Notes: generated by a model from the letters alone, not told the origin. Positions 1 through 6,839 are shown, numbered from the stretch's first letter. The stretch: 6,947 bases of DNA from Desulfobacteraceae bacterium (GCA_030618925.1 JAUXCK010000144.1:1-6947); one strand, 5' to 3'. A program made the numbers and translations.

Positions 1-1368
1 CCTTATGTGAGGGCAATTGATCTTCAAACCCGTCTTTTCGAGCACGGATTGAACTGTCATGTGGTATCTGCCGGAGGACATCACTCGGTCCTGGCGTCAG
101 CAACATCGGCCTGGGGTACGGGAATTAACGGTCCTACCATGGGATACAGCGCCCGTAATCTTCTGGGGGTGGAATGGGTGCTGCCCACCGGTGAGGTGGT
201 GACCATCGGAAGCGCCGGCGAAGGGGCCGGCTGGTTTTCAGCAGATGGACCGGGACCCGCTGTTCGGGGCGTCATGAGAGGGTTTCAGGGGGCCTTTGGC
301 GGCCTTGGTGTTTTTACCAAATGTTCATTGAAATTATACCGGTGGGACGGACCCAAAGTGCTTGAAGTGGAGGGAAGTTCGCCCGATTATACCCTGAAGG
401 AATTCCCGCCGAGAATTTCAATGAACGTCATGTCGTTTCCCACAAAAGATGCCATGCGTGAAGCCGGTTACAAAATGGGAGAGGCTGAAATTGAATACTC
501 TCACTTTCGTACGCCCATGTTTTTTGCAGCCATGGGCAGTACCAAGAACAATGAGGAACTTATCGAGGTTCTTAAAAGTGGCGTTTTTCAGCAGATGGCC
601 AACTATACGCTGATCAATGGAATTGTTGGATATTCCGATGATGAATTCGAATGGAAAAGCAAAGTGATGGATGAAATTATCCGTGAAACCAAAGCAATGC
701 TGATGCCAACCGGCGGTATGGCAGATCCTGATATGCTTAAAAAGGTCGGAAAATTTACAAAAATTTTCGGATCTCCCTTGGCCCTGTTGGGCAGATTTCC
801 TTTTTTACAAAAGATTTTGAAAACCCTGGATGCCGGTGTGTCAATGCTTAGCAAGGATAAAATGGGTGCAGCCTCGTCCCTGGTTTGGCTGCTGTTTAGA
901 CATGCCAGCAATTGCCGGGGAACCTTGCGGGTGTCCCAGGCATTGGCCACAACCCTTGGTACTCTGGATACCTGGGATGTGGGCGTCAATCAAGCCGATT
1001 GGATTGCCAATGCCAAACAGGGACCTATTTCAGAGGGTCTGATTGTTGATGACGGCGGGGATCTCAGCTGCGGGGGAACCTTTGAAGGCGGCCATATGGG
1101 ATATCTTGAAGGCATCATACTCTATGATACACAGAATCCGAAATCGGCTTTAGCGGCGGACCGCCTGATCGAAGAGGGTGTCGACGCCAGCATTGAGCAT
1201 AAATTTGGTGTTCCGATTGCCGGCTTCGGGCAGGGATCAAATTCACGACTGGGTCCTGAATGCGGAAATTATCACATCTGGCTGAGTAAAATCAAGAGCG
1301 CGCTGGATCCCAATCTGGCTGCAGATCCACATTTCTATGTTGAACCTGAAAAAACGACAGAAAAATAA
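1..1368 (+). CDS. FAD-binding oxidoreductase (VAO/PCMH type, GlcD-like), 5' end missing
   Basis: Frame 1 is open from the first base, so the gene starts before the window; the in-frame GTG at base 7 is probably internal. About 455 residues are visible. The early part looks like the second half of a PCMH FAD-binding domain: a Gly/Ser/Ala-rich stretch with GHHSVLASATSAWGTG (bases 79-126), then GYSARNLLGVEWVLPTGEVV (142-201), the strand-turn that ends this fold in glycolate oxidase GlcD, D-lactate dehydrogenase and vanillyl-alcohol oxidase relatives. GAFGGLGVFTKCSLKLY (289-339) closes the domain. The C-terminal half fits a substrate-binding cap and ends with the family-like KIKSALDPN (bases 1288-1314). 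No CxxC cluster suggests an Fe-S centre. Expected role is two-electron oxidation of a hydroxy acid, alcohol or aromatic substrate; the acceptor is unknown. The FAD pyrophosphate loop should lie upstream of the window. Family assignment is fairly sure, substrate unknown. It precedes a second flavoprotein by 84 bases on the same strand. Confidence 0.82.
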   Translation, partial: PYVRAIDLQTRLFEHGLNCHVVSAGGHHSVLASATSAWGTGINGPTMGYSARNLLGVEWVLPTGEVVTIGSAGEGAGWFSADGPGPAVRGVMRGFQGAFGGLGVFTKCSLKLYRWDGPKVLEVEGSSPDYTLKEFPPRISMNVMSFPTKDAMREAGYKMGEAEIEYSHFRTPMFFAAMGSTKNNEELIEVLKSGVFQQMANYTLINGIVGYSDDEFEWKSKVMDEIIRETKAMLMPTGGMADPDMLKKVGKFTKIFGSPLALLGRFPFLQKILKTLDAGVSMLSKDKMGAASSLVWLLFRHASNCRGTLRVSQALATTLGTLDTWDVGVNQADWIANAKQGPISEGLIVDDGGDLSCGGTFEGGHMGYLEGIILYDTQNPKSALAADRLIEEGVDASIEHKFGVPIAGFGQGSNSRLGPECGNYHIWLSKIKSALDPNLAADPHFYVEPEKTTEK

Positions 1369-1401
1369 ACGGAGTCACAAGAACGTTATTGTTCAACAGG
1401 A

Positions 1402-1415
1402 TTTAAACAATGATT
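1402..1415 (+). promoter_or_regulatory. Possible regulator-binding motif upstream of the second flavoprotein
   Basis: TTTAAACAATGATT lies in the 84-base gap between the two flavoprotein genes. Nearly the same string, with one extra A, occurs at 6845-6859 in the operator-like region before the TetR-type gene. Nearby ATTGTT (1388-1393) and AACAAT (1406-1411) form an inverted repeat with a 12-base spacer, which could be a dimer site. No convincing -35/-10 pair was found here. AT-rich chance similarity is a real alternative. Confidence 0.25.
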
Positions 1416-1452
1416 CAATCAATGACCCGAATAAACTAATTTTAGGAAGCCC

Positions 1453-2823
1453 ATGAATTCAATAAAAAAAAATGTGATTGTCATCGGCTCCGGTATAGGT
1501 GGATCCGCTATTTCCGCTTTGCGGTCTTCCCGAGGATTTAAGGTCACCGTGCTGGAAAAATTGGATATCATCGGCGGCCGGTGCTGCAGCCGGGAACGCG
1601 ACGGGTTTATCATGGACCTGGGTGTCCACACATTCTCCATGAGCGGTGCAGGCCCTTTAGGAGAGGTGTTGAGACGTTGCGGTATTGACGACAGCAACGT
1701 CATTTCCTGGTCTTATACCAGGAACCCCACTCAAAAACTCTGCTATCAGGGAAAGTTGATTGAGTACCCGCGTGATATCGAAACGCTCGGGGTTAGCCGT
1801 GAAGAGTTTTCCAGGGTGATGGGAGCCGTCATATCCATGCCCCGGGAAGAAATCTCCGCCCTGGATTCAGTGTCATTGATGGACTGGCTGAGTTCTTTGA
1901 CTTCAAACCAGGTGCTTCACAATATTTTTGCCTATATCGCGGAATTGTATTTCATCGCGACCATCTGGCAGGCATCGGCCGGGGAATTTATCCGTTCCAT
2001 GCAGATTCAGGCTCAAAAACGAGCCTCGGGGTATCCTGCCGGCGGCTGCCGTGTCATACCGCAGGCCTATTTGAATGTGTTGGCAGACAACGGCGGAGAG
2101 GTCCGAACCAATGCAGGGGTCAAGCGAATCATTGTCGAGGGACAAGAGGCGATCGGGGTGGAATTGGAATCGGGTGAGGTATTAAAAGGGGACATCATCA
2201 TCAGTAATGTGGACCCGGGCCAGACCTTTTTAAAAATGGTCGGCGAAGAAAATATTTCAGGGGACTTTTCGGAGCAGGTAAAAAATATCAAGTACACTCC
2301 CGGGGCCTATGTGATGAAGTTTGCGCTCAAGAAAGTCATCACCCGGGAAAAATTTATCATGTACATCCCATGCCCTGATGTAACGGATTATCTTCATCGT
2401 CTGGAAGAAGGGGAAGTTCCTGAAAAGGTCAATTTAATGATTCCCGTCATATCCAACTTTGACCCGGGCACAGCCCCGGAGGGTCACCAGTTGATTATTG
2501 CCGGTTCGTTTCCCGCCATTGAACCCAAATGGGATGCCTGGCGGCGTGCGGTATTGAATTCGGTTAAGGATGTATTCCCAGACATTGAAGATCATGTTTT
2601 GTTTATCGAAGAGACTCACCCCGGCGTTGTCGGTCAGTTAATGGGCGAGGGCGGGGCCGTCATCGGCATGTCGCAAACCATAGACCAGATTGGAGAGAAA
2701 CGGCTCAAACAGCAAACGCCCATCAAGAACCTGTATCAGGTCGGTGGTGAGGCAGGCGGCTGGGGAATAGGTACGGAACTGGCGGCAAACAGTGCCCTGG
2801 AATTGAATGAAATGATCGAATGA
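1453..2823 (+). CDS. NAD(P)/FAD-dependent oxidoreductase, phytoene desaturase-like
   Basis: A complete 456-residue flavoprotein. The N-terminus has a dinucleotide-binding Rossmann motif: VIVIGSGIGG (residues 8-17, GxGxxG) followed by Glu35 at the end of the second strand, which normally binds the adenosine ribose, then the GGR motif (41-43). The middle carries GYPAGG (193-198) and SNVDP (251-255), and the C-terminus has the second FAD motif VGGEAGGWGIGTELAA (430-445). This order is typical of the phytoene desaturase/protoporphyrinogen oxidase/amine oxidase superfamily, and the length fits. The ATG is preceded by AGGAAG at 1444-1449. No signal peptide or clear membrane helix is seen, so it is probably cytoplasmic. 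Carotenoid genes are absent nearby, so carotenoid desaturation is unlikely. In this context it more plausibly desaturates or oxidises the substrate handled by the adjacent oxidase and UbiD; that is inference. Superfamily membership is sure, substrate unknown. Confidence 0.88.
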   Translation: MNSIKKNVIVIGSGIGGSAISALRSSRGFKVTVLEKLDIIGGRCCSRERDGFIMDLGVHTFSMSGAGPLGEVLRRCGIDDSNVISWSYTRNPTQKLCYQGKLIEYPRDIETLGVSREEFSRVMGAVISMPREEISALDSVSLMDWLSSLTSNQVLHNIFAYIAELYFIATIWQASAGEFIRSMQIQAQKRASGYPAGGCRVIPQAYLNVLADNGGEVRTNAGVKRIIVEGQEAIGVELESGEVLKGDIIISNVDPGQTFLKMVGEENISGDFSEQVKNIKYTPGAYVMKFALKKVITREKFIMYIPCPDVTDYLHRLEEGEVPEKVNLMIPVISNFDPGTAPEGHQLIIAGSFPAIEPKWDAWRRAVLNSVKDVFPDIEDHVLFIEETHPGVVGQLMGEGGAVIGMSQTIDQIGEKRLKQQTPIKNLYQVGGEAGGWGIGTELAANSALELNEMIE

Positions 2824-2878
2824 TCTGCTGTGAAAATGCCATCATTTTTTCAGGGGGGTTACAGTGATACCCCGATCG

Positions 2879-2906
2879 TTGGGGAATTGAACAGATTTGA
2901 TATGAT
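2879..2906 (+). promoter_or_regulatory. Possible extended -10 promoter for ubiD-ubiX-arylsulfotransferase
   Basis: TATGAT (2901-2906) matches five of six bases of the sigma-70 -10 box and is preceded by TG one base away (2898-2899), the extended -10 form. A weak -35, TTGGGG (2879-2884), lies 16 bases upstream. Transcription would begin near 2913, inside the left arm of the palindrome, giving a leader of about 150 bases with the whole repeat as RNA. Placement between two gene sets supports it, but AT-rich matches of this quality are common. Confidence 0.33.
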
Positions 2907-3032
2907 ATTAAACTGGCGGATAAATACCTAACACTTGTCATCCCGGCGGAAGCCGGGATCCAGCAGTATTACTGGATGTCGGATCAAGTCCGGCATGACG
3001 AATTTCGACTATTTAGCCGCCGGGTTAATATC
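2904..3032. repeat. Nested 129-base palindrome, MITE-like
   Basis: Two 23-base arms at 2904-2926 and 3010-3032 are inverted copies matching at 20 of 23 positions, one mismatch being a G-T pair. They enclose a second inverted repeat (2937-2999), with 10 unrelated bases on each side between outer and inner arms. The element encodes nothing. Its symmetry and intergenic position suggest a small non-autonomous mobile element, or a REP unit set inside an older hairpin. I see no clear target-site duplication; GATAT is tandemly repeated at 2899-2908, at the left edge only. As RNA it could fold into a long hairpin before ubiD. Confidence 0.7.
2937..2999. repeat. REP-like element (paired hairpins)
   Basis: The left unit (2937-2963) begins GTCATCCCGGC and contains the hairpin CCCGGC-ggaa-GCCGGG followed by a GATCCAG end. 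The right unit (2972-2999) is its degenerate inverted copy: it starts CTGGAT, contains GTCGGA/TCCGGC around a TCAAG loop, and ends GGCATGAC. The two share GTCAT/ATGAC ends and CCAG/CTGG inner ends. This is the layout of paired extragenic palindromes (BIME-like), known in many proteobacterial and related genomes and often mobilised by REP-associated transposases. No such transposase is in the window. Confidence 0.75.
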
Positions 3033-3050
3033 CAGCCAAAGAATGTTGAA

Positions 3051-3056
3051 AAGGAG
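3051..3056 (+). promoter_or_regulatory. Strong ribosome binding site of the UbiD gene
   Basis: AAGGAG sits seven bases before the ATG at 3064 and settles the start there rather than at the in-frame ATG three codons later. Confidence 0.85.
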
Positions 3057-3063
3057 ATAGCGT

Positions 3064-4566
3064 ATGCAGAATATGAAAGACTTAAGAGATTTCATTGATT
3101 TTTTAGAAAAGAAAAATCACCTGGTACGGGTGACCCGGGAAGTGGACCCTGTCCTTGAGATCAACGCTATTGTGGATAAACTGGCCAGGGAAGAAGGGCC
3201 TGCAGTGATTTTTGAGAATGTGAAAGGCTCTGATTTGCCGGTTCTCGGAAATCTTTTTGGCAGTCATCAGCGGGTGGCATGGAGCGTGGGAGCTGAAAGT
3301 TTTTTTCCCAATGCCTGTCATAAAATGAAAGAGGTGGTTGAGGGTATGAGCGGGGAGGTGGATCCCGCTCTTGAAGAGGCCCTTGGGAAAAGCTTCATGT
3401 ATGCTCCGCTGGTTGAAAAAATAAAACAATTCGGGAGCTTTCTGAAAAATAGACCGGTGGAAGTGGATCAAGCGCCTTGCAAAGAGGTGGTTTACGAAGG
3501 AGATCAGATTGATATCAATATGTTCCCCTTGACCAAGCTTTGGCCGGAGGATGGAGACCGGTTTATTACCATGCCCCTGGTGATCACCCGGGACCCGGAA
3601 AACGGCGAGCTGAATGTCGGAACATACCGGATGATGTATCTGGATAAAAACAAAACATGCATGCATTGGCTTCCCAAAAAACATGGAAGCAATCATTGTT
3701 TTAAAGCCGAGGAAATGGGACAGGAATTGCCGGTTGTGGTGGTGGTTGGATGCGATCCGGCCCTGGGTTTGTCCGGGTGCTACTCCCTTCGCCCCCCTGT
3801 GGATGAATTTCTCTATACCGGACTGCTGAAGGGCGAGGGCCTGGAAGTCATTAAAGCCGACCTGTCCGATCTGCCGGTCCCGGCCGGGGCGGAGATTGTT
3901 CTTGAAGGCGTCATCAAACCCGGAATTCGTGCGACTGAAGGGCCGTTCGGCGAGTTTCACGGGTATTATTCTCCCCCAAAAGAGACCCATGTGTTCGAGA
4001 TACAGCGCATCACCACCCGAAAAGATCCTATCTATCACATGGCAACCACCGGCAAGCCCTATACTGAAATACATTATATGTCCAAAGCGGCGGAAAGGCT
4101 CAGCACGGCACTTGTGTATGCAATGAACTCGGAAATTTCCGACATGGCTTTTCCCAAAGAAGGGGCAGGGCTGTATCTCATGATTATTGCCATTAAAAAG
4201 AAGCGCCCTTTTCAAGCCCGGGAGATGATCGAAAAAGTCTGGAAAGCCCGGGATCAGGCATCCTATATCTCTAACATTATTGTGGTGGACGACGATGTCG
4301 ATGTTCACGATCTGTCGGATGTGATGACGGCTTTTTCCATGCATACCCGGGCGGACCAGGATCTTTTGATATCAGACCGTATGGACCAGGATCTGGAACA
4401 TCCGGGCTTGTCCCCCCGTGGTAAGGGTGCCAGGCTCGGTATTGATGCCACCCGAAAATTGAAAGAAGAGAACTACACACGGGAAAGGCCTGCAGAAGTG
4501 GTGATGGATGAGAAAATCATGAAACAGGTGCTGGACCACTGGAAAAGTGACGGGCTTGATGTCTGA
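3064..4566 (+). CDS. UbiD-family prenylated-FMN-dependent (de)carboxylase
   Basis: A 500-residue protein, the normal length for UbiD. The N-terminal domain (DLRDFIDFLEKKNHLVRV, residues 6-23, onward) is typical. The cofactor and catalytic residues can be placed by spacing against Aspergillus Fdc1: NVGTYR gives Asn184 (metal) and Arg189, His207 and Glu248 fit the other metal ligands, and EGPFGE gives Glu292 and Glu297, completing the Glu-Arg-Glu catalytic set. The C-terminal part has VVDDDVDVHDLSDV (407-420) and GARLGIDATRKL (455-466), both family hallmarks. The enzyme should bind prenylated FMN, Mn2+ and K+ in the cytoplasm and reversibly decarboxylate an aromatic or alpha,beta-unsaturated acid. 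The family also covers ubiquinone/menaquinone precursor decarboxylation, phenylphosphate carboxylation and anaerobic benzene or naphthalene carboxylation, so the symbol ubiD in the strict sense is not claimed. UbiX follows after 31 bases. The flavoprotein and sulfotransferase neighbours favour a dedicated aromatic pathway over quinone synthesis. Confidence 0.95.
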   Translation: MQNMKDLRDFIDFLEKKNHLVRVTREVDPVLEINAIVDKLAREEGPAVIFENVKGSDLPVLGNLFGSHQRVAWSVGAESFFPNACHKMKEVVEGMSGEVDPALEEALGKSFMYAPLVEKIKQFGSFLKNRPVEVDQAPCKEVVYEGDQIDINMFPLTKLWPEDGDRFITMPLVITRDPENGELNVGTYRMMYLDKNKTCMHWLPKKHGSNHCFKAEEMGQELPVVVVVGCDPALGLSGCYSLRPPVDEFLYTGLLKGEGLEVIKADLSDLPVPAGAEIVLEGVIKPGIRATEGPFGEFHGYYSPPKETHVFEIQRITTRKDPIYHMATTGKPYTEIHYMSKAAERLSTALVYAMNSEISDMAFPKEGAGLYLMIIAIKKKRPFQAREMIEKVWKARDQASYISNIIVVDDDVDVHDLSDVMTAFSMHTRADQDLLISDRMDQDLEHPGLSPRGKGARLGIDATRKLKEENYTRERPAEVVMDEKIMKQVLDHWKSDGLDV

Positions 4567-4597
4567 TCAATATAGTTAACATGGGTGGGAGATATAG

Positions 4598-5170
4598 ATG
4601 CGTAAACGACTTATCGTCGGCATAACGGGCGCCAGTGGTACTATTTACGGCATACGGATGCTGAATCTATTGAAAGAGACAGAATACGAGACCCATCTTA
4701 TTTTATCAAACACCGCCAAATTGAACATCCGTATTGAAACAGATTATACTGTTGAAGAAGTACAGGAAATGGCGGATGTGGTTCATGAAAATGATAACCT
4801 GGCAGCATCCACTGCCAGTGGCTCTTTCCTTTCAGAAGGCATGATTGTTGTCCCCTGCACCATAAAATCCCTGTCCGGCATCGCCAACTCCTACAATGAT
4901 AATCTTCTGGTTCGCTCAGCCGATGTGACCCTGAAAGAAAGAAGAAAGCTGGTGCTGGTGGTGAGGGAGACGCCGTTGCACAAAGGGCACCTCAACCTGA
5001 TGGCTGTGGCGACGGATATGGGGGCCATCGTTTTTCCACCGGTGCCGTCATTTTATCACCATCCTGAATCCATTATGGACATTGTCGATCAGACCGTGGG
5101 CAGAATATTTGATTTATTCGGTATCCAGCACACCCTGTCTGAACGGTGGGGGACCAAACCCCAAGACTGA
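4598..5170 (+). CDS. ubiX: Flavin prenyltransferase UbiX
   Basis: A 190-residue Rossmann-like flavoprotein of normal UbiX length. Visible hallmarks are GITGASG (residues 8-14, FMN phosphate loop), LSNTAKL (36-42), PCTIKSLSGIA (86-96), the segment from Arg106 through Lys113 to RETP (123-126) that holds the dimethylallyl-phosphate-binding and catalytic Lys/Arg/Glu residues, and FPPVPSFY (146-153). UbiX joins a dimethylallyl group to reduced FMN to form the prenylated FMN required by UbiD; it forms dodecamers in characterised members. GGGAG at 4587-4591 lies six bases before the ATG. The 31-base spacing from the UbiD gene indicates one transcript and a dedicated cofactor supply. The arrangement recalls the B and C genes of hydroxyarylic acid decarboxylase operons (VdcBCD type), but the small D subunit is absent and the gene order is reversed. 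Older annotations would call it 3-octaprenyl-4-hydroxybenzoate carboxy-lyase subunit. Confidence 0.95.
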   Translation: MRKRLIVGITGASGTIYGIRMLNLLKETEYETHLILSNTAKLNIRIETDYTVEEVQEMADVVHENDNLAASTASGSFLSEGMIVVPCTIKSLSGIANSYNDNLLVRSADVTLKERRKLVLVVRETPLHKGHLNLMAVATDMGAIVFPPVPSFYHHPESIMDIVDQTVGRIFDLFGIQHTLSERWGTKPQD

Positions 5171-5200
5171 AGCAAAGCCCGACAACAAAACGAAACATCA

Positions 5201-5206
5201 GAGGTG
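5201..5206 (+). promoter_or_regulatory. Ribosome binding site that decides the arylsulfotransferase-like start
   Basis: GAGGTG lies six bases before the ATG at 5213. The upstream in-frame GTG at 5204 is part of this site itself and has no purine-rich site at a good distance, so the ATG is the better start. Confidence 0.7.
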
Positions 5207-5212
5207 CAATTT

Positions 5213-6664
5213 ATGGGATTCCCAAGCGTTTACCCGACCGGTACAACCATATACACGCCTGAAAAATGTTGGGCGGGATATACCGTTTTTCCAGCTCATG
5301 AAGCAGGCGCAACTTTGATTGACATGAACGGCAGTGTTGTCAAACAATTTCCGGAACTGCAAGGCTTTCCAATAAAAGTGCTGCCCGGTGGATTTTTTAT
5401 GGGCAGCACCGGGGAAAGAAATCCAAAATACGGTTTTCAGGATCAATTGGATATCGTTCAGATCGATTGGGAAGGCAATCTTGTTTGGAAATTTGCAAAA
5501 TATGAATTGGTGAAGGACGGGCGCTCCAAAGCAAAATGGATGGCCAGGGCGCACCACGATTACCAGAGAGAGGGAAACCCTGTGGGGTATTATGCACCGG
5601 GAATGGCACCTCTGGTCGATCAGGGGAAAACCCTGTTGCTTTGCCACAAGAACATGCACAACCCCAGGATCAGCGATAAAATGCTTCTGGACGACACCTT
5701 CATCGAAGTCGCCTGGAATGGAAAAATCGAATGGGAATGGCGGTGCAGTGACCATTTCGATGAGATGGGATTTAGCGAGGAAGCAAAAAATACCCTGTCC
5801 CGAAATCCAACATTTTTAAGAATAGGCAACGGTTTTGGGGACTGGATGCACTGTAATTCCATGTCTTATCTGGGACCCAACAAGTGGTACGATCAGGGAG
5901 ACGAACGCTTTCATCCGGAAAACATCATTTGGGACGGGCGTCAGACCAACATCATTGCCATAACCGATAAAAAGACCGGAGGGCTTGTCTGGCGGGTCGG
6001 GCCGGATTATTTTGCCACACGGGAGTTGCGCAGACTTCGTCAGATCATCGGACAGCATCATGCGCACATGATTCCCAAAGGCCTTCCAGGAGAGGGAAAT
6101 ATTCTGGTTTTTGACAACGGCGGCTGGGCAGGTTACGGAGCGCCCAATCCAGGATCGTTCAGAGGGACTAACAATGCACTCAGGGATTATTCCCGGGTTT
6201 TGGAATTCGATCCCACGACGCTTCAGATTGTCTGGCAGTATACACCGGCCGAAGCAGGCTTTCTGATGCCGGTAGATGCCTATAAATTCTACAGCGGTTT
6301 TATCAGCGCTGCTCAGCGCCTGCCCAACGGCAACACACTGATCACCGAGGGGGCAAATGGACGCCTCATCGAAGTGACCGCCGGACATGAGATCGTCTGG
6401 GAGTACATCAGTCCGTTTTTCGGGAAAAAATCCTACACACAACATCAGAATATGGTGTATCGGGCTTACCGGGTGCCTTATCAGTGGATTCCACAGCTGG
6501 AAAAACCAGAGGAGATAGCGGTGCCACAACTGGATAACCGTAAATTTCATGTCACGGACACAGGCAATGAAAAACCAAAATATGTCACCCGGATGAAAAA
6601 ATCCAGAGGGAAAATGAAAATAGCACCTCAAGTTTGTGTTTTGCCTGAAGAGGAAGAGGATTGA
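5213..6664 (+). CDS. Arylsulfotransferase (ASST)-like beta-propeller protein
   Basis: 483 residues from the ATG. Repeated blade-closing motifs of the form G-x-[ILV]-x-W occur at WEGNLVW (86-92), WNGKIEWEW (168-176), GGLVWRV (256-262), LQIVWQY (337-343) and HEIVWEY (392-398), indicating a beta-propeller. Family-like conserved stretches are DWMHCNSM (210-217), GQHHAHM (280-286), ILVFDNGG (297-304), SRVLEFD (327-333) and QRLPNGNTL (368-376). This matches the bacterial aryl-sulfate sulfotransferase family, which moves sulfate between phenolic compounds without PAPS. His213, the GQHHAHM histidines and Arg328 are candidate active-site residues, but I could not place the sulfated catalytic histidine of the E. 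coli enzyme, so activity is unproven. Unlike the periplasmic E. coli type, no signal peptide or lipobox is visible, suggesting a cytoplasmic protein. The C-terminus has a basic stretch (RMKKSRGKMK) followed by an acidic end (PEEEED). It follows ubiX by 42 bases and probably shares its transcript. Confidence 0.78.
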   Translation: MGFPSVYPTGTTIYTPEKCWAGYTVFPAHEAGATLIDMNGSVVKQFPELQGFPIKVLPGGFFMGSTGERNPKYGFQDQLDIVQIDWEGNLVWKFAKYELVKDGRSKAKWMARAHHDYQREGNPVGYYAPGMAPLVDQGKTLLLCHKNMHNPRISDKMLLDDTFIEVAWNGKIEWEWRCSDHFDEMGFSEEAKNTLSRNPTFLRIGNGFGDWMHCNSMSYLGPNKWYDQGDERFHPENIIWDGRQTNIIAITDKKTGGLVWRVGPDYFATRELRRLRQIIGQHHAHMIPKGLPGEGNILVFDNGGWAGYGAPNPGSFRGTNNALRDYSRVLEFDPTTLQIVWQYTPAEAGFLMPVDAYKFYSGFISAAQRLPNGNTLITEGANGRLIEVTAGHEIVWEYISPFFGKKSYTQHQNMVYRAYRVPYQWIPQLEKPEEIAVPQLDNRKFHVTDTGNEKPKYVTRMKKSRGKMKIAPQVCVLPEEEED

Positions 6665-6685
6665 TGCACACTGTTCTCCCTTTCG

Positions 6686-6715
6686 CTCTTCTATGATTCG
6701 CTATAGATCCAAGAG
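6686..6715 (+). other. Hairpin downstream of the arylsulfotransferase-like gene
   Basis: CTCTTCTAT (6686-6694) can pair with ATAG (6703-6706) and AAGAG (6711-6715) around an eight-base loop, with a four-base bulge (ATCC). It lies 22 bases after the stop codon, where a transcript end is expected, but no T-run follows. It could protect the 3' end of the mRNA or be chance; it is not a standard Rho-independent terminator. Confidence 0.3.
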
Positions 6716-6734
6716 AGCCAATAGGAGATTTGAT

Positions 6735-6799
6735 CCCCCTAACTTGCCACCCCCAACTCCAAACACCCCCAAATAAATGACCCCCAAGCTTAAAAATTT
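6735..6799. repeat. Four degenerate ~15-base units, each starting with CCCCC
   Basis: C5 runs begin at 6735, 6750, 6766 and 6781, giving steps of 15, 16 and 15 bases. Each is followed by TA or AA and then AT-rich, poorly conserved bases. The region is non-coding and sits between the hairpin and the AT-rich promoter. On the other strand it presents four G5 runs with 10-11 base loops. Confidence 0.6.
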
Positions 6800-6839
6800 T
6801 AAAAAAAAGACTTGACAGCTCTATTAAAAATAATTTAAA
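6791..6839 (+). promoter_or_regulatory. Promoter with UP-like A/T tract for the TetR-type gene
   Basis: A perfect -35 box TTGACA (6812-6817) is preceded by an A/T tract (6791-6808) where an UP element would bind the RNA polymerase alpha subunit. The best -10 candidate is TTTAAA (6834-6839, four of six matches, 16-base spacer), which lies in the left arm of a palindrome. The initiation point would be near 6846, about 47 bases before the ATG. Confidence 0.55.

Noticed and set aside
7..9. GTG at base 7 as the real start of the first gene
   Set aside because: The frame is open to the window edge and the encoded protein begins in the middle of the FAD-binding domain.
2831..2852. Hairpin AAAATG/CATTTT with a T6 run just after the second flavoprotein gene, as a terminator
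   Set aside because: The stem is short and almost all A/T, and the T-run is mostly part of the stem; too weak to call.
2868..2884. CCCC-gatcgtt-GGGG hairpin (2870-2884) as a terminator
   Set aside because: Only a four-pair stem and no T-run follows.
2937..2999. Paired repeat units as a CRISPR remnant
   Set aside because: The units are inverted rather than direct, with an 8-base gap and no spacer-length sequence.
3103..4344. Long open frame of 413 codons on the minus strand, opposite the UbiD gene
   Set aside because: It lies wholly inside a gene with clear family motifs, its translation shows no recognisable domain and is rich in His/Phe/Ile as expected from antisense reading, and no ribosome binding site was evident.
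5204..5212. GTG at 5204 as start of the arylsulfotransferase-like gene
   Set aside because: The GTG is part of the GAGGTG ribosome binding site that serves the ATG at 5213.
5082..5318. 78-codon open frame overlapping the end of ubiX and the next gene; considered as the small D subunit of a hydroxyarylic acid decarboxylase
   Set aside because: It overlaps both real genes in another frame and shows none of the expected cysteine-rich features.
5816..6631. 271-codon minus-strand open frame opposite the arylsulfotransferase-like gene
   Set aside because: Antisense shadow of a gene with regular propeller motifs; no family features of its own.
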